Source: Cytobacillus sp. IB215665 (GTDB lineage Bacteria; Bacillota; Bacilli; Bacillales; SM2101). Taken from it: a stretch of DNA of 64,000 bases. The position numbers were made by a program, and so were the translations under genes. Shown piece by piece: positions 38,423 to 49,584 of the stretch. The notes below the pieces were generated by a model that was given only the letters and a program-made list of their open reading frames with translations, searched no databases and was not told the origin of the DNA. The stretch spans positions 62,001 to 126,000 of the forward strand of contig NZ_JAXBME010000012.1 in NCBI RefSeq assembly GCF_033963835.1. The letters run 5' to 3'. The number at the start of each line of letters is the position of its first letter. Position 1 is the first letter of the stretch.

Positions 38423-38705
38423 TGATTCATCCTCCTCACCTAACTTCACCAACTATCATAACAAATAATAAAACTACATTGTAACGATTTTAACAAAGTG
38501 TCATCATAATGATGTTAAAAAAAAAGTATAGGTGTTTTTTTAAGTTATGGCAAGTGATAAACTTCTTTTTACACGTTATTTAGCCTCAAACAATTAGACG
38601 AATGATCGTATAAAAATGTTACAACTATAATATTTTGAGTGAGGTAAACTATTGGAGATTGTGCTATGAGGAGATGTATTTGAGGTGATTCACTCGTAAT
38701 ATATA

Positions 38706-38733
38706 AAGATGAGGGAAGACTAGCCCTCATCTT
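38706..38733. terminator. Hairpin after sspM
   Basis: AAGATGAGGG (38706-38715), loop AAGACTAG less one base, CCCTCATCTT (38724-38733). Ten perfect pairs; T tract weak on the minus strand. Confidence 0.6.
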
Positions 38734-38742
38734 CGTTTCAAG

Positions 38743-38850
38743 TTAAGTAGCAGGTTTATTAGGACCTTCTAGTTTTGGGTTACCATATCCCGTTGCTTTC
38801 TCTTTATTTTCTCGAGTATTTTGCTGCTGTTTGTTTTTATTTTTGGCCAA
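38743..38850 (-). CDS. sspM: Small acid-soluble spore protein M-like
   Basis: A 35-residue, lysine/glutamine/asparagine-rich protein beginning with TTG (MAKNKNKQQQNTREN) and ending KLEGPNKPAT. The C-terminal LxGPNxPxT motif and tiny size match B. subtilis SspM, also encoded near recU. Minor SASPs are made late in the forespore. TTAGGAGGTGTTTTAG precedes the TTG. A larger open frame in another phase covers the same DNA and is a shadow. Confidence 0.8.
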   Translation of the reverse strand: MAKNKNKQQQNTRENKEKATGYGNPKLEGPNKPAT

Positions 38851-39088
38851 CTAAAACACCTCCTAACGATTAGTGTAAACAATCCTGTTATTTTCATGCG
38901 AACTGCGTTGTCGAATTGTTGCAAATATAAAATTGTCGACTTTCTTTGTTGAATTACTTCTAGTTTTGTCAATCGTGGAGGTGTAGAGCTTAACATCACG
39001 AAACTATAACGTATAAGTCAAATGAAGATATGTTTAGCTCAATGATTGTAATGTAAGTTAAATATACTGACGAGGAGGAAGAAGATAA

Positions 39089-39298
39089 ATGGAATTGACC
39101 AATAAAGAATTGCAGAATTCGGTGTTTGATGAATTGCTTGAGTATCTTGAATTAATAGATCAAAAGCTCGTTAATCATGTTGAAGAACACATAGGTGTAT
39201 ATGTTGAGCAACAACAAAGGAATATTAAAACTATATCCAATAACCTTCATAAAATAGAAAATATATATGACCATAACATCATCGACATTGCACTCTAA
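39089..39298 (+). CDS. Small hypothetical protein near yppE
   Basis: 69 residues, acidic and mainly helical (ELLEYLELIDQKLVNHVEEHIGVYVEQQQR), with a heptad-like spacing that suggests a short coiled coil. GAGGAGGAAGAAGATAA precedes the ATG. It occupies the yppC/yppD position relative to B. subtilis but I cannot align it with either. Small soluble protein of unknown role. Confidence 0.6.
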   Translation: MELTNKELQNSVFDELLEYLELIDQKLVNHVEEHIGVYVEQQQRNIKTISNNLHKIENIYDHNIIDIAL

Positions 39299-39404
39299 TC
39301 CCACATAGAAGTTCAGCAAAAGATTCCCTCGCTATCCTTTCAATCAATCCATTAAATTGATATAATATTATTGGAACTTAAGTAGATTAATTGGAGAAAA
39401 TAAT

Positions 39405-39773
39405 ATGGAAAATTACGAAAAATTAATAAAATTAACAAACATGTTAAAGACATTTAATAATAAATGCATAGGTATACTGGAGCAAAGAAAAGAGCTTACT
39501 CATGTTGAAGTTGATTTTTATCGTGAGGTATATCCGTTTGCTAATGAAGTTAATAAAATTCTTGATATGTGGAAAACCAATGCTTTCCAATGGATTAATG
39601 AACAAAACCCTAAGTATATTTATCCATTGCAAATTGAATCGACTATTGAAAATTTACAAACATTGTCTGTTCAAGTTTTTTATAATGAAGGTAAAGGGAA
39701 GCGTTTGTTAAACCTACATCAATCAGTTGATTATTTATTGAATGCGATGATAAGTGAACTTAAAGAAAAATAA
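39405..39773 (+). CDS. yppE: DUF1798 family protein YppE
   Basis: 122 residues, all-helical. The DUF1798 pattern VDFYREVYPFANEVNKILDMWKTNAFQWI and the size fit YppE, a conserved Bacillus protein with a helical-bundle structure but no known function. Position between recU and the yppF/yppG genes agrees. GGAGAAAATAAT precedes the ATG. The TPP riboswitch for thiC starts 80 bases downstream. Confidence 0.8.
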   Translation: MENYEKLIKLTNMLKTFNNKCIGILEQRKELTHVEVDFYREVYPFANEVNKILDMWKTNAFQWINEQNPKYIYPLQIESTIENLQTLSVQVFYNEGKGKRLLNLHQSVDYLLNAMISELKEK

Positions 39774-39852
39774 TAAATTGTATAATTTCTTTTTTCTCTA
39801 TTCACAACAATATTAATTGTGTTATAGTATTAACGATAACAACATATGTTCA

Positions 39853-39951
39853 CTACTAGGGGGGTCCAATAGCTTGGACTGAGAGAAGAACGCGTTAAAG
39901 TTCTTTGACTCTTAGAACCTGATCTGGCTCATACCAGCGTAGGGAAGTAGA
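39853..39951 (+). promoter_or_regulatory. TPP riboswitch (THI element) upstream of thiC
   Basis: ACTAGGGGGGTCC and ACTGAGAGAAGAACGC-type P2 region, then CTTAGAACCTGATCTGGCTC-type core and ATACCAGCGTAGGGAAGTAG, the invariant TPP-binding elements. A 14-bp intrinsic terminator follows, so control is by transcription attenuation when thiamine pyrophosphate is bound. Confidence 0.95.
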
Positions 39952-40000
39952 ATTCGACCAGCTTATTGTTACTTTAGCTATGTCATAAATTACTTTCAAC

Positions 40001-40032
40001 AAAAGGGTTCTCAATTTTGAGAACCCTTTTTT
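40001..40032 (+). terminator. Riboswitch-controlled terminator of thiC
   Basis: AAAAGGGTTCTCAA (40001-40014) pairs with TTGAGAACCCTTTT (40017-40030) and then TT. It lies between the aptamer and thiC and acts as the expression platform. Confidence 0.85.
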
Positions 40033-40064
40033 AGTTGGTATGGGTTAGCAACTTCATAAGGTAG

Positions 40065-41906
<1,842 letters not shown>

Positions 41907-41918
41907 ATCTTCTATATA

Positions 41919-41958
41919 GTGAGAAGTAAGCGAATAGCGCTTACTTCTCACTTGTTTT
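41919..41958 (+). terminator. Terminator of thiC
   Basis: GTGAGAAGTAAGCG (41919-41932), loop AATAG, CGCTTACTTCTCAC (41938-41951), then TTGTTTTTA. Fourteen perfect pairs. Confidence 0.9.
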
Positions 41959-42012
41959 TACTATGAACTTTCATTAAATACTCTTATTTCCACAGAATAT
42001 TTCTAACAAAAC

Positions 42013-42180
42013 TTACTCCTTTTCAACATGAATTGAAACTGGACGTTCTTTCCTCGTAGCTACTGTTTCGATTGCAAATTCTGCTTCTTCTTTATGTTTT
42101 GCTGCTACATTTTGTCCGAATTTATGTTTGGTGTTTTTATAACCTTTTCGTTTATGATTAAAATGTTTACCACGACCCAT
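42013..42180 (-). CDS. Small basic hypothetical protein
   Basis: A 55-residue, strongly basic N-terminal half (MGRGKHFNHKRKGYKN) and an acidic/helical C-terminal half (EEAEFAIETVATRKE). GGAGGAATTAAGG lies just before the ATG. The composition resembles small spore-associated or nucleic-acid-binding peptides of Bacillus, but I cannot name a family. Stands alone, convergent with thiC, which ends at a strong hairpin. Confidence 0.7.
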   Translation of the reverse strand: MGRGKHFNHKRKGYKNTKHKFGQNVAAKHKEEAEFAIETVATRKERPVSIHVEKE

Positions 42181-42434
42181 CCTTAATTCCTCCTATGTAT
42201 AGTTTTCCATCTTTATTACTATTGGATAAAAAGGCGATAAATATAACTTTTATTCAAAATAAAATGGAATTTAATGATAAAATAAGATCAAACTTCATTA
42301 ATATCCATAAAAAGAAAAAAATAAAATTATTTCCTATGGATCTTTTGAACTGATTTCTATAAGTGGGATATATTTTAATGATGTTAAGAAAGTACTTCTT
42401 AACTTGAACGTATTAACTAGAATGGAGTGATGAG

Positions 42435-42977
42435 GTGAAAAAAGAATGGTTAATTATTTTATCGGGGCCGATCATTATTTTAATAACTGTTGGAGTGATT
42501 TTAACTATCAATTTATACAAGGATTTTGAAGAAAGCGGGTTTTCAACATGGAGCCACACGTGGATTCCACTCGAATCATTAAGAGATAATGACGCAGTCC
42601 ATTTGTCATATGGCATGAAATGGAATGGTGTAGGTAGTCCAATTATAAAAGAAATTACAATAATAAAAAGTGATGGCACAGTATTAAATGAGAGTGATAG
42701 ATTATCAGCTATACCTTATATTTATGTAAGTGGATCTTATGGAAGCTTAGCTGAAAATGAGGAAAGAACAATAGATACCGTATATCAAGAAATTCAAGAT
42801 TATCAACCTGATAAAGAAAGTTTTGTATTGACATATATACTAAGTATGGAGGAATTTGATCAATCTTACAAGACGACTGAAATTAAGCAGCTGAAAATAA
42901 AATATAAGCTTTTTGGTATAGAGCGTGTTCAGTTCATTGATTTTGATGGTTTTTTTAGGGAAATTGATTATTGGTAG
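42435..42977 (+). CDS. Hypothetical membrane-anchored protein
   Basis: 180 residues with one N-terminal membrane helix (LIILSGPIIILITVGVILTI) and an extracytoplasmic region predicted mostly beta, with no recognised domain or catalytic motif. Start GTG 42435, with GGAG seven bases before it. It may be a secreted or anchored accessory protein. Isolated gene between thiC and yppF, with a hairpin terminator after it. Confidence 0.6.
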   Translation: MKKEWLIILSGPIIILITVGVILTINLYKDFEESGFSTWSHTWIPLESLRDNDAVHLSYGMKWNGVGSPIIKEITIIKSDGTVLNESDRLSAIPYIYVSGSYGSLAENEERTIDTVYQEIQDYQPDKESFVLTYILSMEEFDQSYKTTEIKQLKIKYKLFGIERVQFIDFDGFFREIDYW

Positions 42978-42999
42978 ATTAGGTATTCGATAAAAATAG

Positions 43000-43022
43000 A
43001 GGGGATAATAGTATCCCCTTCA
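43000..43022. terminator. Terminator hairpin
   Basis: AGGGGATA (43000-43007), loop ATAG, TATCCCCT (43012-43019). Eight pairs; short T tail. Confidence 0.65.
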
Positions 43023-43144
43023 TATTATGTCTTATAGTATGATGTCATAGTTTTTTAGATGAATAGTAAGAGATTAGCCAGTTATGTTATCGACAATCAA
43101 CTGAACGTGAAAGCCCATTTTGACTTGCAGCTCGAATATATCGT

Positions 43145-43342
43145 TTAGACGATTTCATCTACAACATACTCAGGCTTCTTCGCACCATCAGTCTCTAATT
43201 GACGTACAATATTTCTGTAATCTCTAATGGGAAGGTTTCCATGCAAGTAGATTTGTCTTGCGAAATCAAGCAATTCATTACTATCAATAGGTTCATATTT
43301 CCTTTGAGAAATAAAGTGGTTGCGCAATTCTTGAACATTCAT
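43145..43342 (-). CDS. yppF: YppF family small protein
   Basis: 65 residues. The pattern MNVQELRNHFISQRKYEP, NELLDFARQIYLHGNLPIRDYRNIVRQLE matches the YppF-like family of Bacillus, short helical proteins of unknown function. GGAGGGGTTCTC precedes the ATG. Its place after yppE and before yppG fits B. subtilis order, apart from the thiC insertion. Confidence 0.8.
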   Translation of the reverse strand: MNVQELRNHFISQRKYEPIDSNELLDFARQIYLHGNLPIRDYRNIVRQLETDGAKKPEYVVDEIV

Positions 43343-43793
43343 GAGAACCCCTCCAATTAATATAATTTATTTATATGGTATCACGAAAAAGTACTCTTTT
43401 AAAAAATTTTAAATATTGAGAATTCCGACAATTACTTACATTTATTTTATTTTTTCTAATTGGTTTTTTTTACATAGATTGTTTGCTTTAAGTACAAAAA
43501 TATGTGCATAAATATTTACAATATTAGCTGTCATTCCTTGTTGAATATGGTGTTAACTGCAAACCTTTTCTTACTGTTAATTTATTTCAAAAGCAATACA
43601 GTTTAAGAAAAGTGTTTCTGTCGTTTTTCATAGACATTATGCGTATACAACTAGTTTTCAATAAAAATCAACTCAAACTTTACTAATAGTGACTAAATGA
43701 AACACATTGAAAAAAACTTCTTGTGTCACGATATAGTGTAGTATAATTATTTATTCTGTTATTTATATAGAATTTTTTATTAGGAGAAATTAG
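43343..43793. other. Intergenic region upstream of the hybrid kinase
   Basis: About 450 bases of AT-rich sequence without a gene. A promoter-like TTCTTG (43718-43723), 18-base spacer, TATAAT (43742-43747) lies about 46 bases before the kinase start. I see no other structure. Confidence 0.4.
43718..43747 (+). promoter_or_regulatory. Probable promoter of the kinase operon
   Basis: TTCTTG, 18-base spacer and a perfect TATAAT, with the preceding G of GTATAAT. Start would be near 43754. Confidence 0.4.
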
Positions 43794-46700
43794 ATGAGTA
43801 AGCATGAACGTCAAATGATAATTATCGGGTTAATATTAGCAATACTTTTTCTATACTTTTTAAATCCGGTGACTAATTCTAACCCATCTGCTCCAACTGC
43901 TAATAAAGGAGTTATCGACCTTACCAATTGGAACTTTAAGAAGGATGGCTTGGTTAGTCTTAATGGGAATTGGGGATTTTATGAAGATGAACTATTACAA
44001 CCTGCTATTTTAGATAAGAACGAATTTAGTAATAGCTTTCAAAATGTCCCGAATGTTGGTAATCAAGTACGAGATACGAGTGTAATAAATATAGATGGTT
44101 TTGCTACATATCGACTAAAGGTATTATTAAACGATAAACATACTGACCAACTTTTCGGACTTAAAATTAATGATATACGCATGTCACATAAGTTGTTTAT
44201 TAACGGTTATTTAGTCGGACAGAGTGGGGAGCCTACCAACAATGTAGAGACGCAACAAATCGGTAATATTCCTTATGTAAAGTATTTCCCGCTAAGTCAA
44301 TCCTCTTTTGAAATAGTCATACAAGTATCTAAATATGATTATTATGATGGGGGTATTATTGACGATATAGAATTTGGCCTTCAAGAGGACATATCTAAGT
44401 TGCAATTAATCTCTTTTGGTACAGATTTAGCTATTATTTTTGTTTTGTTGTTATTTTGTGTATACCATTTGAGTATTTATTTTATGAAAATGAAAAGTAA
44501 CAAGTTTTATTTATACAATGGATTATTTTTCTTATGTTTATTAATCTCTTATTCATGTAGAAGTGAGAAGCTTTTTATGTTGTTTTTTCCATCAATTTCA
44601 ATTGATACGGCCTATAAGATTCAAGATATATCAGCATATAGCGCAATTTTATTCATATTCTTATTCCTCCATGCGTTAGATGCGACCTTACTTTCTAAGA
44701 GAGTTATACGTATTGCATGCTCACTCTTAATGGTTTATCCTTTAATAGTTTTGCTGTTTCCTTATGATAAATATACTCATATGGAGATGGTCTTCGTATT
44801 TATTAGCGGAGGTTGTTTAAGTTTTATTTTCTTTAAGTTAGTGTGGGTATTTTATAAAAGAAAATATGATGAGGTAGAGAAAAGAGAGCTATTACTATTT
44901 TCTAGCATATTTATTTTTCTATTCTTTATGTACTTCGGTACGATTAATTTCTTTGATATTATGGTAGCTTTGACAGGAGAATATATTCAATGGGAACCAA
45001 TTATAAAAACTCGATCTCAAATTATTTATGATTTAGGGCAATACAGAGAAATAAGTATTGTTATCTTTGTAGCGGTGATGTATATTTTATTAGCTCTTCG
45101 ATATACACATACTTTTGGCAAGCTTGAAAACTTATCAAATAAGTTAATTTCAATGAACAAAATGAAAGATGAGTTTTTAGCAAAAACTTCTCATGAGTTA
45201 AAAACACCATTACACGGGATTATTAATATTTCTTCTTACTTGCTAGATAAAAAAGATCAAATGTCAAATAACGAAAGGAATAATCTTACACTCATTCACG
45301 ACACCTCAGTTAAGCTATCCAATTTAGTAAATGATCTAATTGATGTCTCCAGACTAAAAAATGGACAATTGCAGTTACACATAGCAACTGTAGATATTCA
45401 AGTATCAGCTCAAATCGTGTTTGACGTTCTCGCATTTGAAGTGCAAGGGAAAAATATTGACTTAACAAATAATCTCCACGATTATCCGTTAGTAGAAGCT
45501 GATGAAAATCGTTTACGCCAAATCTTGTATAACTTAATTCATAACGCGATAAAGCACACAGAGCGTGGGGAAATTACTGTTTATTCTCAAAAAATAGAAG
45601 AAACTTTATACATATATGTAGAGGATACGGGAGTAGGAATCCCAGATGGAAAAAGAGAAGAGATATTTAGATATTACGAACAATTAGATCAATTTATGCA
45701 AGTTGATAGCTATCAAAGTATGGGTTTAGGGTTGTATATTAGTCGGCAATTAGTAGAAAAGATGAATGGGAATATTTGGGTTGATTGGACTGAAGTTGGT
45801 ATAGGGTCTAGATTTTGTTTTACCCTACCGATTGCCCAAAATTCGAAGCTAGTCGAAGAAGTGGCATCAAAAACAACTACATTTACATATATACAAAATG
45901 AGGATTTACAAAACGATAACGACAGTACTTCTAATTCTGATCAAACAATCCTCATCGTAGATGACGAACGCGCCAATATTCAAGTACTTCAAAATATGTT
46001 ATCAAAGCAACATTTTAAAGTAATAATTTCATTTTCAGCGAAAGATGCTTTAAGTAAACTCAATGAACATCCCCATATTGACCTTGTTATAACTGATGTA
46101 ATGATGCCACAAATGTCGGGAATTGAGCTTTGTCAAAAAATAAGAGAGTCAAAATCATTCATAACATTACCTGTGTTGTTAGCAACAGTGAAAGATATGC
46201 CAGAAGACATCGCTCTTGGATTTAGCGCTGGAGCGAACGATTATATTACGAAACCCTTTGACTCCAACACAATATTAGCGAGAATTCAAACATTGCTTGC
46301 TATGAAAACATCGATGGAGGATGCTTTCAACAATGAATTAGCTTTTTTACAAGCACAAATAAAGCCACACTTTTTACATAATGCTCTTAGCACAATTGCA
46401 TCTCTATGTTATACAAATGTTGATGATGCTATTCGGCTGCTCAAAATGTTAAACCAATATTTACGTATCATTTACAACACAACTCCTCAAACGATGTTTA
46501 TACCACTAGAGCAAGAATTACAGTTAATAGAGGCTTTCGTGGAAATTGAAAGAGTTAGGTTTAAGTGGCTTAACTTTTCAGCGACCATAGATGATGGGTT
46601 AGATGGAATCTATATTCCTGCATTATGTATACAGCCTTTTGTTGAAAATGCGATTAGACATGGAGTATTTAATAAAAAAGGGGAAGGAAACGTTTCATTA

Positions 46701-46964
46701 TCAATTACAAACCGTAAAACATCTATACTTATTATTATAGAAGATGACGGAGTGGGATTGTCCGAGGAAGCATTAAAGCAGTTTAAAAATGGAGAGCTGA
46801 AAAATGCAGGGATAGGTATGACGAACATAAGAAGAAGATTAGCATCTTTGAATGAAGCGCATATACAAGTTGACTCAAAAACAAACTGCGGAACTAAGAT
46901 TACATTGGAATTACGAAAAAGGGTCAAGGGCGACTTGTATGATACTGAATTGGAGGGGTTGTAA
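43794..46964 (+). CDS. Hybrid sensor histidine kinase with receiver and a second LytS-type kinase module
   Basis: 1056 residues. After an N-terminal membrane helix comes an extracytoplasmic jelly-roll region (about 35-205; ITNWNF..LNGNWGFYEDEL) and seven membrane helices (about 210-440), the 7TMR-DISM layout. Then a HisKA domain with the phosphoacceptor in SHELKTPLHG (H about 467), a HATPase domain with DTGVGIP, a receiver with the aspartate in ITDVMMPQMSG (about 767), and a second His_kinase domain with QIKPHFLHN (H about 858) plus its own ATPase. AGGAGAAATTAG precedes the ATG. The response regulator overlaps its stop. Confidence 0.88.
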   Translation: MSKHERQMIIIGLILAILFLYFLNPVTNSNPSAPTANKGVIDLTNWNFKKDGLVSLNGNWGFYEDELLQPAILDKNEFSNSFQNVPNVGNQVRDTSVINIDGFATYRLKVLLNDKHTDQLFGLKINDIRMSHKLFINGYLVGQSGEPTNNVETQQIGNIPYVKYFPLSQSSFEIVIQVSKYDYYDGGIIDDIEFGLQEDISKLQLISFGTDLAIIFVLLLFCVYHLSIYFMKMKSNKFYLYNGLFFLCLLISYSCRSEKLFMLFFPSISIDTAYKIQDISAYSAILFIFLFLHALDATLLSKRVIRIACSLLMVYPLIVLLFPYDKYTHMEMVFVFISGGCLSFIFFKLVWVFYKRKYDEVEKRELLLFSSIFIFLFFMYFGTINFFDIMVALTGEYIQWEPIIKTRSQIIYDLGQYREISIVIFVAVMYILLALRYTHTFGKLENLSNKLISMNKMKDEFLAKTSHELKTPLHGIINISSYLLDKKDQMSNNERNNLTLIHDTSVKLSNLVNDLIDVSRLKNGQLQLHIATVDIQVSAQIVFDVLAFEVQGKNIDLTNNLHDYPLVEADENRLRQILYNLIHNAIKHTERGEITVYSQKIEETLYIYVEDTGVGIPDGKREEIFRYYEQLDQFMQVDSYQSMGLGLYISRQLVEKMNGNIWVDWTEVGIGSRFCFTLPIAQNSKLVEEVASKTTTFTYIQNEDLQNDNDSTSNSDQTILIVDDERANIQVLQNMLSKQHFKVIISFSAKDALSKLNEHPHIDLVITDVMMPQMSGIELCQKIRESKSFITLPVLLATVKDMPEDIALGFSAGANDYITKPFDSNTILARIQTLLAMKTSMEDAFNNELAFLQAQIKPHFLHNALSTIASLCYTNVDDAIRLLKMLNQYLRIIYNTTPQTMFIPLEQELQLIEAFVEIERVRFKWLNFSATIDDGLDGIYIPALCIQPFVENAIRHGVFNKKGEGNVSLSITNRKTSILIIIEDDGVGLSEEALKQFKNGELKNAGIGMTNIRRRLASLNEAHIQVDSKTNCGTKITLELRKRVKGDLYDTELEGL

Positions 46965-48067
46965 TGCTTAAAGTTATGATTGTAGAAGATGAACAACCAA
47001 CGTTAGATTTGATGAATTTGTTAATAAGTCAACAACCTCAATTAACTGTTGCTGGAAGCTATACAAGTCCAATAAAAGCATTGGAAATGTTCGCTGTCAT
47101 TCGACCTGATGTAGTTTTTCTTGATGTAGAAATGCCGGAAATGAATGGCATCCAATTGGCAGAAAAAATAGTACAAATCGATCAAAATATTCAAATTGTA
47201 TTTACAACAGCATATGAGCAATATGCTGTTCAGGCATTTAAAGTTTATGCAGTTGACTACCTTGTAAAATTTGTTACTTCTGAAGATGTTAATAGAGTGA
47301 CTTCCCGTTTACTAAAAAATCATTTGGACAAAACAAAACTAGCACAAATAAACTTAAAAACGAAGACATCAATACAATGTTTAGGGAAATTTGAAGTAAG
47401 AGGTGAAGATGGAACAGTTGTAAAATGGCCCACAAGGAAAACAGAAGAGCTATTTGCGTATTTCCTCGTCCATCCAAACCAAGTCATTAATAAGTGGAAA
47501 TTGATGGACATGTTTTGGACGAAAAACGCAACTGTAAATCTCCACACGACTATTTCTAGAATGAAAAAAGTGTTGAAGGAAAATAATATGAAGTTACAAA
47601 TTCGTAACTTAAACGACGGTTATATACTGGATGTCGAAACAAAATTCTGTGATCTACTAACTTTTAAAGCGTATTTTGCGCACAATGACAAGGTAAATAA
47701 AGATAATCTTAAAATTAGTGAAAGAACCTTTCAAGTATATAAAGGGAATTTATTTGAAATGAAAGATTATTTATGGGTTTTAGGGGTTGAAGAAGAGCTG
47801 ACAGTGATGTACGAAAAACTAACACGTGAATTAGCAAATTATTTTATTAAAGAAGGGAATATTAATCGCTCAGAAGAAGTTGTGAAAACATTTTTAACTT
47901 TATACCCTCTGCATGAAGAAATGACTATATTTCTTCTAAATATATATGCTAGCCATCGTATTTATGAAAAAAGGTTAAAAGAATACTATAAAAACTATGT
48001 CAAGTTATTAAGGGAAGAGCTCGGAGTCGAGCCTTCAAATGAAGTAAAACAGTTCATCACAAACTAA
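46964..48067 (+). CDS. Response regulator with SARP-type winged helix and BTAD domain
   Basis: 367 residues. Receiver domain (about 1-120) with acidic pair VEDEQPT, phosphoacceptor in FLDVEMPEMNG (about 55) and the TTAYEQYAVQAF segment; then a transcriptional-regulatory C-terminal winged helix (about 125-215; WPTRKTEELFAYFLVHPNQVINKWKLMDMFW) and a bacterial transcriptional activation domain (about 225-367; YKGNLFEMKDYLWV). Such regulators occur with LytS-type kinases in Firmicutes. The ATG overlaps the kinase stop (TAATG), so they are translationally coupled and form one system. Targets unknown. Confidence 0.88.
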   Translation: MLKVMIVEDEQPTLDLMNLLISQQPQLTVAGSYTSPIKALEMFAVIRPDVVFLDVEMPEMNGIQLAEKIVQIDQNIQIVFTTAYEQYAVQAFKVYAVDYLVKFVTSEDVNRVTSRLLKNHLDKTKLAQINLKTKTSIQCLGKFEVRGEDGTVVKWPTRKTEELFAYFLVHPNQVINKWKLMDMFWTKNATVNLHTTISRMKKVLKENNMKLQIRNLNDGYILDVETKFCDLLTFKAYFAHNDKVNKDNLKISERTFQVYKGNLFEMKDYLWVLGVEEELTVMYEKLTRELANYFIKEGNINRSEEVVKTFLTLYPLHEEMTIFLLNIYASHRIYEKRLKEYYKNYVKLLREELGVEPSNEVKQFITN

Positions 48068-48080
48068 ACATAACTGAGCC

Positions 48081-48126
48081 AAGAGTATTGTTTGAAATCT
48101 AATTATCAAACAGTACTCTTTTTTAT
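48081..48126 (+). terminator. Terminator of the two-component operon
   Basis: AAGAGTATTGTTTGA (48081-48095) pairs with TCAAACAGTACTCTT (48106-48120) with one G-T pair, a 10-base loop, then TTTTT. Strong. Confidence 0.9.
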
Positions 48127-48243
48127 ATTGTTACATTTTATTTTTAAAACAAATATTTTGAGGATTTTTTCCATAATGATATGTCTAAATACTCTTATTC
48201 TTTGTAAGAAAATTGTAAGCATCGTTTGTTAATATCTTTTTGA

Positions 48244-48373
48244 AAGGCTGCTATCGTAAACTTTGTTGCTATTTTTTAACTTATATGGTTGGCATAGTAA
48301 TCTGAAATAAAAGCTGTAAGAAACTCATGTGTATACATGTTTACTAACAACAAATCATTGCGATAATAACCTT
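48244..48373. repeat. Dispersed MITE-like repeat, full-length copy
   Basis: Left end AAGGCTGCTATCGTAAAC then TTTGTTGC; right end AACAACAAATCATTGCGATA then ATAACCTT. 130 bp, between the two-component operon and the lipoprotein gene. Confidence 0.7.
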
Positions 48374-48403
48374 TTGACAAACAGTGATTATAGGGGGAAT
48401 TTG

Positions 48404-49204
48404 ATGAAGAAGTTAAGTGCTTTACTTGTATTCATGACTGTATTATTACTATTTATGGGATGTTCTAATGAAGAAAAACTATCAGGTGCGAGCGGAGGTT
48501 CGACTACACCAACAGAAGATAGCAATACAGAAGAAGTTGAAGAAACTTCAGGAGTTAGTGTAGTTGAAGTTGAGGAAGAAGAAGCTGAAGTAGAAAATGT
48601 AAATCTTGAAATTGTACAAGATAACGGTATAGCTTGGGTTGATTCTATAGGTACTATTTGGTTGCATTCTGCAGCAATTTATGAAAACACGGGTGAAGTA
48701 CCTATTAAGATTGGTGAAACACAAATGAACTTTAAAGACCAGGAGGGAGGGATTTTAGGTACGGCAACGTGGATATATGCAGTACCAAATGTAGTTTTAC
48801 CTGGTGAAAAAGCATTTGTTTCAGAAAGTGCAATTATTGATGGTATTACTGATGCGAGTCTATACAAAGAAACTACATATAATTTTGAGTTTAACGAAAC
48901 AACTGAAGATCCTAATTTAATGGAAGTATCAGCAATTAAAGGGCTAAAAGGCGATGAATGGAACCCATATAAAGTAACAGGCATAGTGAAGAATACGAAG
49001 GACGAAAAACAAGAAAGTATTAGTGTCGCAGGTGCTTTATATGCAGAGGATGGAAAATTACTAGGTATTTTAAATGATTATATTGATGTTGGTTTAAATC
49101 CAGGAAATGAAGCAGGATTTGAATTATTATATCCAGATATTCCAATTGAATTTGCTGATCAAGTAGCTACTATTGAAGTGATGGCGTATGGTTGGAATGA
49201 TTAA
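48404..49204 (+). CDS. FxLYD-domain lipoprotein
   Basis: 266 residues. Signal peptide with a lipobox (LLFMGC) ending at cysteine 20, then an acidic threonine/glutamate linker (about 25-65) and a beta-rich region in two repeats. YKVTGIVKNTKD..SISVAGALYAEDGKLLGI is the FxLYD pattern of extracytoplasmic immunoglobulin-like lipoproteins. GGGGGAATTTG precedes ATG 48404; an upstream in-frame start lies inside the repeat copy and is rejected. It is downstream of the sensor kinase but behind its terminator, so a functional link is only positional. Confidence 0.75.
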   Translation: MKKLSALLVFMTVLLLFMGCSNEEKLSGASGGSTTPTEDSNTEEVEETSGVSVVEVEEEEAEVENVNLEIVQDNGIAWVDSIGTIWLHSAAIYENTGEVPIKIGETQMNFKDQEGGILGTATWIYAVPNVVLPGEKAFVSESAIIDGITDASLYKETTYNFEFNETTEDPNLMEVSAIKGLKGDEWNPYKVTGIVKNTKDEKQESISVAGALYAEDGKLLGILNDYIDVGLNPGNEAGFELLYPDIPIEFADQVATIEVMAYGWND

Positions 49205-49415
49205 AATATTGCTATTTTGCAGTTAATATTCTTTTTATGGTCTTATTAAAGAAATTGTTGTTTTCGTAATTAAATTAGATAACTGAAAGGGCATTGTAAC
49301 TGTCATTTTTAAAATAGATTGATGTTGCTAGTATTACACATTTTGATTCTTTCCTACGATAAACACCATTTAATCGAAACCAGACTCATTCTAATAAACT
49401 AATCTTATAATTGAT

Positions 49416-49440
49416 CCCCACCCTTACAGGTGGGGTCTTT
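49416..49440 (+). terminator. Terminator after the lipoprotein gene
   Basis: CCCCACC (49416-49422), loop CTTACA, GGTGGGG (49429-49435), TCTTTC. Short stem; 212 bases beyond the stop. Confidence 0.6.
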
Positions 49441-49584
49441 CAATTTGGTGAAGTAGCTGTGTTTTTAGGTTCGTAGCCTTCAAACAGAAATGAGGCTCTT
49501 TTCTCCACACGAATTTCATCACAACACATCTTGCTTCGACATACATTATTAAGGCCAATATTAATTCCTATGGAGGGAATAGCA

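Noticed and set aside
38769-38999. 76-codon minus-strand frame over sspM
   Set aside because: It is in another phase from sspM, lacks a ribosome site and has no protein-like motif.
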